A DNA stretch of 64,000 nucleotides from contig NZ_LTAQ01000004.1 of assembly GCF_001590835.1 (NCBI RefSeq), positions 1 through 64,000 on the forward strand. Direction: 5' to 3'. This DNA is from Bacillus gaemokensis. Its GTDB lineage: Bacteria > Bacillota > Bacilli > Bacillales > Bacillaceae_G. Shown here one piece after another: positions 35,701-43,900 of this stretch. The position numbers were made by a program, and so were the translations under genes. Numbering within the stretch: position 1 is the first letter of the stretch; each line of letters begins with the position of its first letter. Under the pieces are notes generated by a model. That model was not told where the DNA came from. It saw only the letters and a list, made by a program, of their open reading frames with translations, and made no database searches.

Positions 35701-37169
35701 TGTAGCTTTTCATTAATCTGGTCATGCTCAGCTTGGATTCGAGATGCCTCTTGAACACGTTCTCTTTCAGCTTGATTAACCTGCTCTTGAGTTCGTAACT
35801 GGTCTCTCATTGCATCTGTTACTCGACCTTCGAACGTATAAACTAATTCAGTCTCACGTTGCATCTGCCTCATAGCAGTTAATTGATTTTCTAAGATTTC
35901 AAGCTTTGCTCTGTCAGCATTAGATACATTGCCACCGTTATCCATTCTCTCTTTAATCTGCAAGATTTGCATTTCTAGAGCATGGACTTTTCTAAGGTTG
36001 TCCTGCATATCACGTAGAGCCTCTGCTTCTACCCTTTGTGCCTCAGTGGCTTGCTGTTTTGCTTCAATTCTCTGTCTCTCAAGTTGTCCAATTCGTCTAA
36101 TGTTTTCTAACTCTTCTTGCTGAGTAGAATTCATTCTTTCACTTAAATTGTACTTCTCTTGAATTGAATTTTGAATTCTTTCATGATGAGTTAGCTGAGA
36201 TTGCAATGCTTCTTTCTCAGCTTCTGTAGCACTAAGCATCTTAGTTTGAAGCTGTTGCTTTTTATTCTCCAATTGAGCAACCCTTGATATAGCCTGTTCA
36301 ATCTCTTTCTGCTCTTCTTTTACCTTTTGAGCATTTAAAGCCTGTTCTTTCATAGCTCTATTCACTTCTTGAACACGTTGTAATTCTTGGATACTATTAT
36401 CTTCAAGAGCATTCATTTTATGCTTTTCATTATACATCTGTGAAAGCACGTCTCTTTGCTGTCTTTGAATCTGTAACTCTTGATTCATTATTTGAGATTG
36501 CTTTTCATCTGCTCCCATCAGTTGTATTTCAAGCTGATGAATTCGCTTCATTACATTTTCAATCTCTTTTAAATCAGCCAGTCTGTTATTGGTAACACTT
36601 GTGTCAATGCCACCATCTGGTCGTTCAGTTCTAACAACTGTATCTCCATTGTCATTAGTGCTAGTTGTTTTCTTTGTAACAGCATAGCTACCATCTTTTA
36701 ATTGTTTGGAGATTTCTTGAATCTTACTGTACTTTGCAATTGTAGTGTTAAGTTCAGCATTCGTATCCTTGACAGCATTCTTATTGCCATCCATGGCTTG
36801 CTCAGCCTTTTTAGCACCGTCAATAAGGTCTTTCATTGTCTTGTTCATTTCATCAAGATTGAACCCAACCTTAACTTCACGAACCTTTTTCAAGTCTGCA
36901 TCAAGCTGACTGATTTTATCCTGTAGCTTTTCAATTCCTAGTAAAGCCTGCTTATATTCTACATCAAGCTTGACCTTGAACGCCTCTTCCCCCAAGGCGC
37001 TCTTAATCTTAGCTTTTGCAGAGCGTAGACTATTGCCATCAATATCGATATTGATTTTAGCATCAAAACTATTCTTTACACCTTTCCATCGTTCAGCTAA
37101 CTGCTGTTGCAGTTCTCTTACTGTAGGAAATTCAACTTGTACCTCAATACCAATCTTATTTCTAGACAC
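29739..37169 (-). CDS. Tape measure protein
   Basis: 2,476 aa, GTG start after GAGAGGTG. Long charged coiled-coil stretches surround a conserved tape-measure core at about residues 590-850 (AGEQAGREILEQMVLIDEAYMRVAKVADASAD… MRSATTVKTAGVSFEELTGLITGAQEATRQGGERIGTALKTVS, written here in parts). Hydrophobic segments (VALGVAFHALTNGALRF; LGKAISLVPLLGDALILLDI) fit membrane passage during DNA entry. At the usual ~1.5 Å per residue it predicts a tail near 370 nm. No lysozyme or peptidase motif was noticed. Confidence 0.93.
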   Translation of the reverse strand: MSRNKIGIEVQVEFPTVRELQQQLAERWKGVKNSFDAKINIDIDGNSLRSAKAKIKSALGEEAFKVKLDVEYKQALLGIEKLQDKISQLDADLKKVREVKVGFNLDEMNKTMKDLIDGAKKAEQAMDGNKNAVKDTNAELNTTIAKYSKIQEISKQLKDGSYAVTKKTTSTNDNGDTVVRTERPDGGIDTSVTNNRLADLKEIENVMKRIHQLEIQLMGADEKQSQIMNQELQIQRQQRDVLSQMYNEKHKMNALEDNSIQELQRVQEVNRAMKEQALNAQKVKEEQKEIEQAISRVAQLENKKQQLQTKMLSATEAEKEALQSQLTHHERIQNSIQEKYNLSERMNSTQQEELENIRRIGQLERQRIEAKQQATEAQRVEAEALRDMQDNLRKVHALEMQILQIKERMDNGGNVSNADRAKLEILENQLTAMRQMQRETELVYTFEGRVTDAMRDQLRTQEQVNQAERERVQEASRIQAEHDQINEKLQRQEALQRSIAQLQRDLIYAGQREAGVIQDAIRDEERKLNALRQELETAGALTQERRQEIAQIERAQQEQQRLNRLRQEAREKDQAFGGAQAGGLVDPYSAFMAGEQAGREILEQMVLIDEAYMRVAKVADASADSLKSFKKESYDTASELGVTADNYMKAVETWVTAGETFAESQELAKTSLIGSFVGNIDPDLMVKWMSVPLKAFETDGLKANDIINVMNETANNNAVEMEELGKAYMRSATTVKTAGVSFEELTGLITGAQEATRQGGERIGTALKTVSLNYNLIQSQMTKDQKKKFAFFDNIGINLKDTSSLTDALDKLKGKWGELSQEDQATSLFYLAGKEHSNIVTGILDQWGTVKKSISEANAEMGKGTEGSAYEEFGKQKESVRFQVAEVKNAWMELMNTIGESDGMMSKILGGLSSALQGISSMLQNDEVMSAVKLVALGVAFHALTNGALRFGDAVMTSFGRAIQNAKDVGNALRGLRRDTDDLTESQRRQQTANSASNLGGNRGSVDVDIDRDRNRNPNDVGGETRSSRRNRGADIADTAGDLASNLDRGSEAADRADGKLKGFAKTLGKAISLVPLLGDALILLDIMGVPVFEKMGSFFDGLVETQQEAIDKQDELNKKFNDKNLLMNGDMEKGQSTMSGLHKKFEATDTDANTEGIQGYMSPEEFKAFADEVNAQVEKFKLGADLKISMNDTGHIQGQLKAIDEAMEKLKAKEAVNITEKIVGDVSKAQKAQEQIAGLRFEQDQLSASADRAKQEIEKLKDANGNIKPENMQQYQYWASQLSYVEGRGKDVEATLKNQEKAYKQSQTAIQKQGAELLKLGDNMANVKVKQQDQVSTLTAMYVEHNRLKDALGRTSSAQTTLTGNTKLTNDQFQEILKNVPEAQKKYGNYSVQHVNDSGKIRNGLNELVKKENEKAQASVDSGQKAVNAMEGQIRKTGEGKGAMEANEKAIKKASDAAKELGTKVKDIPASKKTNVDVEVTGIKWLDKVINFFSRSWSKTVNVDVAGKDGTAKSVSKGNASISKSFKSMNTSASPANTNGVINKSESTNNTPPAKVNENVWRYWNTDDNVAVLDNSIKDLDRTLKSVKDDYEKMISLYSQQIQLLKQEQGELRTLKGQKESHIDEVLNKLRGYGFSTNTNTNTIGNLGHAKSLSGDQAKEAEELLNTWKSLKNELQGIDDKMQDIGNQVSDITDKIEQAKIAEEMKSFEGVLKRIDALLTSVNNTDNIYSKTLGFISGNDTELALNANEQAMNNAKSSMSSLINEFNQLSKANVAYDKNGTSLKSTLDKLGKEILSQADSIIKYQKAINDIEFSRVTHDMDEFGRVVDTNLSRLDNNIKNLKEGLMSGTDLSDLVSSNGVGLDFGRDNQFEQSAKDRIRLEEEVQQAMDAFAKKNVDRQAGVANLQLTIEANKYNQMLKMSQNYTAGLSTNFEQILGEFNNISNSSTDLDKFAGRLTEAFDYLRLEQELLAEKYDAFMDLFPEKRESLTNQYIIDNLKLQEKFYKASIKANNDAMLELKNQLKDSTLTDEQEDKIKQQITNMEKENIDSQNKIKETVKERFEFEFSLLDKAIKEYDKYSKSLDYSMKVLKSLGGDKFEAKGALMDSMLNVEKSRNSELQNTLANLKKQLVMYEEGGFEWNLINKEVEEYNKLLEDSNLQLIEMNKNIMSNSFDTTMGKLERGMFEGKTIKQFKDYHDLWITGLEREIALEEMYQKISDLKTQEFDEKMALLDKQEKLSRFEMDYLNKQLDIIELQQKLENLNKEKNIQALKKQADGTWDWEYTADADKIKETEQEIADAELKLQEAEQKAREEYINKLDKILEDAEKGQFENIEDFKEAIDDLTGAYDSMLGDFPKIKEEYLNELVDAYSKYIKENGDILENIISPETPVGGKVEDLNKELAKAFEGIGDSMAKAFAEILIAKIPSFGQANNSSQSKSVSIHLGKLEFPNVKNANGLEEAILSLPKIALQKSKEK

Positions 37170-37187
37170 TTAATCTAACACCTCTCT

Positions 37188-37206
37188 TTGCAATGGTTTT
37201 GTTTAA
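37188..37206 (-). repeat. 19-bp intergenic element, copy 15
   Basis: Perfect minus-strand copy directly before the tape-measure ribosome site and overlapping the recombinase stop. Confidence 0.85.
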
Positions 37207-38246
37207 CCTTCTTTGTTTTGATTCTTTTTCTCTCTAAGCTTCTTCATCTTCTCACGAATTTCAGCTTTAGATTTAGGCTTAACATAGTGTTTCTGAGTAG
37301 TAGAAACATCACTGTGATTCAAGAACTCTTGAGCCATTGTTAAATCACCAGTTTCTTCAACAATAAGATTACCTTTTGTTTTTCGTAAACAGTGAGGATG
37401 TAAATCTGTTAATCCCAGAATTGTACCCATCTTTCTTACTCGCATATAGATTGAAGTCTGAGACATCTTTCTATACTCTCCATTGTATTTAATGACGAAG
37501 AAAGCATCACACTCAAGGTTATCCATGCTCTTGCGCATCTCTAACCACTGCTCAATCAGTTTCTTTGTGCCTTCCTCAAAGGTAACCTCTACTCGTTTAC
37601 CACGTTTCTCACGGATGTCTACAAACATCATTTCCTCTAAGTCTAGGGAAGATATAGTTAACTTAGAAATTGCTCCATTTCTATTTGCTGATTCAATAGC
37701 GATATTCCAAATCAATAGGTCTTGGAAGTCAAACTTTCTACCCTTTGGTTTCTGAATATCTTCTACAAGAACCTTGGAGATAACATCAACTTGCTCTTGG
37801 GTTAAGAAATAGTGGTTAATAAGGCGCTCGTCATTAGCACCCTTCATTCTATCTAGTTTCTTGTCAAAAGGATGAATGTCAATAATTCCCCTCTTAACTG
37901 CCCATACATAGTATGTAGAAACAGCAGAAAGCTTTGTGTTAATAACCTTCTTGTTATTTCCAAGCGTATCTTGACAGAATCCAATGAACCCTTCCATGAT
38001 ATCTACGCCATTCTCCATTAACTCATCGTCATGAATGAAGATGTTCTCCCATTCTTCTTCTAAGTAAACAAGAAATTGATTAAAGTAGTTTTGATACACT
38101 TTGTACGTTGTATCTTTTACATCTTTATTTTTAATGATGTTCGACTTCAGATACTTGTCGTAAGCCTTTATATTCTTAGGGTTAATTCTAGCTTTCTTTT
38201 CTTTTGTAAAATATCGCTTATAAACCCTCTTTAGTTGTTCTGCCAC
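37203..38246 (-). CDS. Tyrosine recombinase within the tail operon
   Basis: 347 aa, GTG start after AAGAGGTGA. C-terminal catalytic domain: SANRNGAISKL with the first Arg, HPHCLRKTKG (His-x-x-Arg), FLNHSDVSTTQKHY with second His and Tyr. All catalytic residues are visible. The N-terminal half looks like the SAM-like core-binding domain. It sits between tail genes, as YomM does in SPbeta by my recollection, rather than next to an attachment site. It may resolve multimers, control an inversion, or be the integrase. Confidence 0.85.
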   Translation of the reverse strand: MAEQLKRVYKRYFTKEKKARINPKNIKAYDKYLKSNIIKNKDVKDTTYKVYQNYFNQFLVYLEEEWENIFIHDDELMENGVDIMEGFIGFCQDTLGNNKKVINTKLSAVSTYYVWAVKRGIIDIHPFDKKLDRMKGANDERLINHYFLTQEQVDVISKVLVEDIQKPKGRKFDFQDLLIWNIAIESANRNGAISKLTISSLDLEEMMFVDIREKRGKRVEVTFEEGTKKLIEQWLEMRKSMDNLECDAFFVIKYNGEYRKMSQTSIYMRVRKMGTILGLTDLHPHCLRKTKGNLIVEETGDLTMAQEFLNHSDVSTTQKHYVKPKSKAEIREKMKKLREKKNQNKEG

Positions 38247-38290
38247 TTATATTCACCTCTTATTTTAAGATGTCACAGTAGCCTCCTTAA

Positions 38291-38785
38291 TTAAATAACC
38301 TTTACTTCCCAACCTTGTCTGCGCAACTCTTGTGCGAGCGCTTGATACAAGCTTTTATCCAATTCAGTAGTAGATTGTTCCATATAGTGAGCGCCATTTC
38401 TATCCCATAAAGAACCGCTTGTGCCTTCCTCAACCCACATTGGGATATAGTCTGACACGTCTTCTTCATAATCAACATCAGCATGTTGATTCCAGTTGTC
38501 CTCTTCTGTTTCATAAGCGCCAATCTTTTCTGTATCCATATAGATTTCAAACGTTGCATACTTTGTCCCCAATTTAAAGTTGCCAATGGTTACACTGTTC
38601 ATCAGTTCGTTGGTTCTCTCATATGCATAATCACCTTTTGGCATATATGCTTGATAGACCTTTTTATCAACCATCTCTTTAACAACCTTTGTACACAAAT
38701 CTGCTATTGTTCCTTGGATGGACTGATAAATATCTCTCTTTAGCTGAACTTGCAGAGCAGAGACATCTTTAAATATCTTACTCAT
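38291..38785 (-). CDS. HK97 gp10-like tail protein
   Basis: 164 aa. AYERTNELMNSVTIGNFK and DYIPMWVEEGTSGSLWDRNGAHYMEQSTTEL follow the pattern of small head-tail or tail-completion proteins that place RT..L..S near the middle and a conserved G.H.M…. at the end. Overlaps the preceding gene by 8 bases. Confidence 0.55.
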   Translation of the reverse strand: MSKIFKDVSALQVQLKRDIYQSIQGTIADLCTKVVKEMVDKKVYQAYMPKGDYAYERTNELMNSVTIGNFKLGTKYATFEIYMDTEKIGAYETEEDNWNQHADVDYEEDVSDYIPMWVEEGTSGSLWDRNGAHYMEQSTTELDKSLYQALAQELRRQGWEVKVI

Positions 38786-39401
38786 ATTCAGTCTTTGTTA
38801 CTACAGTTGGAATCTCAGTTGCTGTCACCGTAATCTCAGACTGTACTCCACTAATCTTTGACTCTACATCTGCAACTGCAACTGCAACTCGTTTATCCAG
38901 TTCTTCTGTTGAAGCTTCTACTTTTCTAGCAATATCAGCTAATTCTGGATTTCGTTTTGCCTGTTCTACAATCATAGTAGGAATTGAATTGATGATTTCA
39001 GTTTGAGCAAGCATGCTGTCTGCTTTAGCAATCTCATCTTTAATATGTTCTACATATAGCTTATTTACTTCTGATACGATTTGAGATACAAACTTCTGTG
39101 CAAGTAAGAAGTGAAGAGATGGGTTTTCAATAACATCTTCTAATTCTTCATCTGACATACCTTCAAGACTAATGTTTGTTAACATAGGGAATAGATGTTT
39201 TAAAACTACCTTTCCACTAAGTCGTAATGTTTGACTGTCTACAAGGTTAGGATTCTCTCCTCGTTGTAAGTCAAGGATTAAATCTGCATCCTGCATAGTA
39301 GGTTCATATATTTCAATCATTCCCTGTGGGGATTTGAAGACCTCACGAATCTTTCGCTTCTCTCCTTGTGGTACATGTAATTCTGATAATTTAATAGCCA
39401 A
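38778..39401 (-). CDS. Putative tail assembly chaperone
   Basis: About 207 aa from TTG 39401 (AAGGAG 10 bases upstream); the longer frame runs into two repeat elements and is not credible. EVFKSPQGMIEIYEPTMQDADLILDLQ and helical rest. Position ahead of the tape measure fits gpG/gpGT-type chaperones. No clear frameshift site is identified. Confidence 0.5.
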   Translation of the reverse strand: MAIKLSELHVPQGEKRKIREVFKSPQGMIEIYEPTMQDADLILDLQRGENPNLVDSQTLRLSGKVVLKHLFPMLTNISLEGMSDEELEDVIENPSLHFLLAQKFVSQIVSEVNKLYVEHIKDEIAKADSMLAQTEIINSIPTMIVEQAKRNPELADIARKVEASTEELDKRVAVAVADVESKISGVQSEITVTATEIPTVVTKTEYE

Positions 39402-39416
39402 GATATCCAATCTCCT

Positions 39417-39435
39417 TTTTAATGGTTTTGTTTTA
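39417..39435 (-). repeat. 19-bp intergenic element, copy 16
   Basis: Minus-strand TTAAAACAAAACCATTAAAA type, next to AAGGAG of the chaperone-like gene; second of a tandem pair. Confidence 0.8.
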
Positions 39436-39448
39436 AACCGACTTTTAA

Positions 39449-39467
39449 TTGCAATGGTTTTGTTCAA
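39449..39467 (-). repeat. 19-bp intergenic element, copy 17
   Basis: Minus-strand TTGAACAAAACCATTGCAA, 13 bases upstream of copy 16. Confidence 0.8.
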
Positions 39468-39481
39468 TCATTGGTAATACT

Positions 39482-39510
39482 AGATTAACATAAAGAGAGA
39501 CTAGTGTCAA
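39482..39510 (-). promoter_or_regulatory. Promoter with -35 in the centre of a dyad
   Basis: Minus-strand TTGACA (39505-39510), 17 bp, TAATCT (39482-39487). The dyad GAGAG…CTAGT / ACTAG…CTCTC (39495-39522) is centred on the -35 box. Confidence 0.55.
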
Positions 39511-39541
39511 TACTAGCCTCTCTTTTTTTAATGGTTTTTTT

Positions 39542-39568
39542 AATAAAATCCATATTTTAATAATTATT
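39542..39568. repeat. Second dispersed element, copy 4
   Basis: Plus-strand AATAAAA, 6 bases, TTTTAATAATTATT; overlaps the holin stop codon and adjoins a degenerate 19-bp element (TTTAATGGTTTT, 39526-39540). Confidence 0.6.
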
Positions 39569-40055
39569 TTGATTCTTCGTCTTTTACGAATTTACCATCT
39601 TTAAACTTAGCACGAATACCGACAGTGTCGTTAATCTGCTCCATGCGGTCAACTAAGAACTTTGGGACTGGTACTCCTAAGTTTGCTAGGTTCTCAAGAA
39701 TTGAACTTCCTTCAACATAAATGTAAAACCAAACAGATGCAGTTCGTAAAATAGGGTTCTCTTTGAAAAATACCATATCCAGTAGGTTACATAATAAGAT
39801 TACGATTAAGTAACCTAGTTTTGTTCCAAACCCTTTTCTTAATCTGTGACTAGAAAACTTCTTGTCAATAAAGAATCCTTTTAGAACACCTGTGACAATA
39901 TCGATTAGGATACACCAGATTAACACCTGCAATGCAGTATCCCATCCTCCTAACCAATATGTTATTCCTGTCATTCCTGCTGTGAAGTACATTGCGAACT
40001 CATTTGTGTATTTCGCTACCCCTTCAATATGACGAGCCAAAGCTTCTGTTTTCAA
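39564..40055 (-). CDS. Phage holin (toxin secretion/phage lysis type)
   Basis: About 163 aa. Hydrophobic segments near FAMYFTAGMTGITYWLGG, ALQVLIWCILIDIVTGVLKGF and LGYLIVILLCNLLDMVF; the IDIVTGVLKGFF followed by SS..LRKGFGTKLGYL matches the Phage_holin_4 (TcdE-like) family. Forms membrane holes that let the amidase reach the wall. Start taken at TTG 40055 after GAAAGGGTG; an upstream TTG at 40106 is possible. It is 18 kb from the amidase in the same operon direction. Confidence 0.8.
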   Translation of the reverse strand: MKTEALARHIEGVAKYTNEFAMYFTAGMTGITYWLGGWDTALQVLIWCILIDIVTGVLKGFFIDKKFSSHRLRKGFGTKLGYLIVILLCNLLDMVFFKENPILRTASVWFYIYVEGSSILENLANLGVPVPKFLVDRMEQINDTVGIRAKFKDGKFVKDEESK

Positions 40056-40130
40056 TACTTTTGACACCCTTTCATTATGAATTTGACATAATAATTGCGA
40101 TGTCAATTTACCCCAGTCCCCTCTGGGAGA

Positions 40131-40298
40131 TTACTCTGACCTCTGTTGTTGACTCTGCATTAACTGTTGTTTCTCTATTTCAGATTGCATTAACAACGAC
40201 TTAAGCATAATGTTTTCTGACGTTAGCTTATGGACGGTTTCTTCGTATTGCTTTATTACTATATCTGCACTGACATTAATATTTTGTTGATTTTCCAA
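40131..40298 (-). CDS. Small coiled-coil protein, 55 aa
   Basis: TTG start 7 bases after AAAGGAGGCG. MENQQNINVSADIVIKQYEE…, a Gln/Glu-rich helix with heptad spacing. Too short to recognise. Lies between the fibre-associated gene and the holin. Confidence 0.6.
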   Translation of the reverse strand: MENQQNINVSADIVIKQYEETVHKLTSENIMLKSLLMQSEIEKQQLMQSQQQRSE

Positions 40299-40359
40299 TA
40301 AGAAAGCGCCTCCTTTCAGTCTATTTTCCTTATTACATTATAAATCACAAACAATTAAA

Positions 40360-40378
40360 TTGCAATGGTTTTGTTTAA
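40360..40378 (-). repeat. 19-bp intergenic element, copy 18
   Basis: Perfect minus-strand copy overlapping the stop of the DUF4376-like gene, upstream of the 55-aa gene. Confidence 0.85.
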
Positions 40379-40908
40379 GATTGTTCAGTTTCTTCTTTAG
40401 GAGTCTCTAATGGCTTATCCCAATCTACTGCAACAATCTCCGTATGAGTCTTTGCATCTGCAATTTTTCTTTTTAATAAACTGTACTTAAATAGTTGAGT
40501 TCTTTTATGCTTGAAAGCCTCTCTGTACACTTGATTGAGCCATTCGTCTCTTGTATGCTCGGTATAATCTACATCTTCAGTTTTCCATTGTACTGTTTGT
40601 GATTCTTTATCAAAGAACAGCAGTTCAAGAGCCTGCCCATAAAAATTGACTTGGTCATCTAGTTTCATTCTATAAATATGACCATTGGTAGATTTAAATC
40701 CTGTAACAATAACCTCGTCACATTTCTCAGATAGCATATCGCTCTTCAGTTTCTTATGGTGACCTAGAATATACTCCTCTGTGATTTGGGAGAGAACTGC
40801 CCCCTCCCTTTTCGCCAATGTCGTAATAAGTTCATTCTTTTGTTCCATGGTCATTCTGTCGAAGCCAATGTCTACTAATAGTTTTTCAATTTGAGAATCG
40901 AAAATCAC
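40375..40908 (-). CDS. DUF4376-like fibre-associated protein
   Basis: 177 aa, GTG start. DEVIVTGFKSTNGHIYRMKLDDQVNFYGQ is close to the core of DUF4376-type proteins, often found downstream of phage fibre genes. Possibly a fibre chaperone or accessory piece. Lies 12 bases after the giant fibre gene. Confidence 0.55.
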   Translation of the reverse strand: MIFDSQIEKLLVDIGFDRMTMEQKNELITTLAKREGAVLSQITEEYILGHHKKLKSDMLSEKCDEVIVTGFKSTNGHIYRMKLDDQVNFYGQALELLFFDKESQTVQWKTEDVDYTEHTRDEWLNQVYREAFKHKRTQLFKYSLLKRKIADAKTHTEIVAVDWDKPLETPKEETEQS

Positions 40909-40920
40909 TTAATCATCTCC

Positions 40921-43900
40921 TTATCTGTTATTTAATTGGTTTTTTAGATATCTCACTTGTTCCGATAATTCTTGAATTGCCTTCCATGCAAGAGTAGTCA
41001 TACCATAGTTATCAACTGTCTTCTTGTCTGCTCCTTGTACTAAGAATGGTGCTTCCTCCGCAATCAATCCAATACTTACTCTTTCATCTTCGCTCTGAGA
41101 AGTGTATCGATATTGCTTTGGAGTGGCAGAGTTAATGATATCAAGTGCGCTACCATCAAACTTATCAATATCTTTCTTATAATCCCTAGACGAAACTGTA
41201 TCCCAGATTCCTGCAAGATGCGCCCAATCAGTGTCCGCAAAATTACGGAACTCAAAACGACCCACGTTATGTTGCCATTTTATCGAGCCACCATCTCCAA
41301 ATCGTATGAATCGGTTCACGCTGTCGCCCCAGAATGACATGAAGCGATATCCTTGCCAGAACAAGTCAAGACCGCCATATGGCGCTTTTAATTCCATTAC
41401 TCCTCTTGTACCTTTTCCAACAGGAACTAATAATCTAACTTGACCATCTGCATCCTTGATAGACCATGTAGCTTCAGAGCCTGCGCTTGAACCAGTGAGG
41501 ATATTACCATACTGGTCAAACTTTACAGAGCCAGCATTTGGGAAGTCTAATGCTACACCATTAGCATCTGTCTTCTGGATATGTGGGCGACCCTTTAGAA
41601 TTAAGTCTCCTCCATTCGGCTCTAACGTTATCTTCCCAACAGACCATACGTTTAAATTGTTTTGAGCAAGGTCTGTAGCGTGGCTATAGTAAGAAATCTT
41701 TCCATATCCACTTTTACCCAATGCAGATATTGATAAATAATCTGGTGTAATCGTATTCTGATATACTCCATTTCTTACCCTTATAATACCTTCATCTATC
41801 CAAGTCTCAGTGCTATCAACCTTAGACTTGGAAGCTATAGAGCCACCACTCATATAAGAGAAAGAGTTAGTCCCATCTGTCCGTACATAAATACCTCTTA
41901 ATTCTCCAGTAGTTATCTTGGAAGCATCAATTTCCATAGCTTTGAACTTGGCGATAAAAGCACTATCTGCAAATAAGTTGTTAATATTAATTTGTCTAGC
42001 AGTAACAGAGTCTGTCTTAATCTTGCCACCGTCAATAACAGTTACATTGCTCTCTGTAGTTGTAACAGAGTCAATCTTATTTTGAGCATTGTTAGCTAAC
42101 GACTTAGCTGTTTCATTAATCTTTTTGATTAACTGAGCCAGTCTGTCATAATAGTCGTCAAACTGCGCACGGAATGTAGCACCAACAACAGTAGAAGTAG
42201 TGGTCATATTTGTAAGTATTCCACCAGTTCCATTAAGAGCAGTGTTCAGAGTGTTATAAGCATTAACGTAGTTTGTCTTCTCTGTTGTAATCCCATATGT
42301 CGTAGCTAAAGCCTCGTATTGTGGCTTTTCAGCTACCATTGTAGCCCATTCCTTTTTCAATTGGACTTTTTCTACAGGAGTAATTTTACTATCAGAGGAC
42401 ATATCTGCGATAGCACTTTTAGCCTCTTGAGCCTTCGTGTCTGCGTTAGTACCAATAGTTCTAGACAATTCATTAATCTTTTTGATTAATTGAGCCTTTT
42501 TGTCATAATAGTCGTCAAAGGTATTTCTGAACGTAGTTCCATTAATATCGCTTGTCACTGTTGTATTAGTAAGGAATGGAGAGATAAATGTATTCAATGC
42601 ATTGTAAGCATTAACATAATTTGTCTTCTCTGTCGTTACTCCATATGTTGTGGAAAGCGCCTCATACTGTGGCTTCTCAGCAGAAATCGTTGCCCACTCT
42701 TTCTTGAGCTGTTGCTTTTCGATTGGAGTAAGCTTACTATCGTTTGCCATGTCAGCAATAGCATTTTTGGATTCTTGAGCCTTTTTGTCAGCATCGTTAG
42801 CTAATATTCTAGCAGTCTCATTAATCTTTTTGATTAGCTGAGCCTTTTTATCATAGTAGTCATCAAAAGTGCTTCTAAATGTCGCTCCGTTGATATCACT
42901 TGTGGTAGTCATATTAGAAATAATAGGAGTAACTGCTGTATTCAAGGCATTATAGGCATTAACATAGTTTGTTTTCTCAGTAGTAATTCCATAAGTAGTA
43001 GACAGTGATTCATACTGAGGTTTCTCAGCAGTAATAGTTGCCCATTCCTTTTTCAATTGGAATTTCTCTACTGGAGTGACTTTATTATCGTTAGACATAT
43101 CAGCGATAGCTTTCTTAGACTCTTCTGCCTTTTTGTCTACATCAGAAATAATTTGGTCAATATCCCCTTGAGATAATCCCCAAGATGTTGCAACGTTCCC
43201 CTCCTCAATTTTTAAATTGTTGACACGAATCCAAGCATAACCATTTGAGCCTGTTAAGTCTCGTTTTGTCGCACCTGCTATAAGGATATAAGCGTTGTCA
43301 TCATCTCTATCTGCTTTAAAGGTCAGTTTCACTTTATAATAGTATACCGTTGCTCCAGTATAAACTGGTGCTACTTGTGGGAAATCTGTGACTTTAATGT
43401 CTCCAAGTCTGCGATTGCCACCTTCTACTGTGTACATGAGGTACATGTAGTCAAGGATATCTCCCAACTCACTTGTAGCGACATTCATAGATAGAGTATA
43501 CTCTTGTCCTTTTTTAACAGAGAACTTTCTTCCGTTACCTTGAAGACCTACAGTAGCGCCTTTAGGAACAGCCAGTTGAGCGCCTGCATCATCTTTTGTT
43601 TCTACGTAAAGACTTCTTCCAATTGGAGCGATGATTCCATAAGCACCAACCTTGCCATAAGCTCCCCAACGAGACCAACCACTAGCACTTAAGAACTCTG
43701 TACCAGATACTAACTGATTTCCACCGATAACCATTCCATCAATCTTATTATTAGCACTGTCGCCAATAGATTTAGATGTTTCATTTACCTTTCTGATTAA
43801 CTTGGATTTTTTATCATAGTAATCATCAAAGACACCTCTAAAGGTTGTTCCATTGATAGCGCTTGTTACTTGCATATCTTTTAAGTAACCATTAGTTCCA

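Noticed and set aside
39402-39467. N-terminal extension of the chaperone-like gene
   Set aside because: The extension is just the translation of two copies of the 19-bp element.
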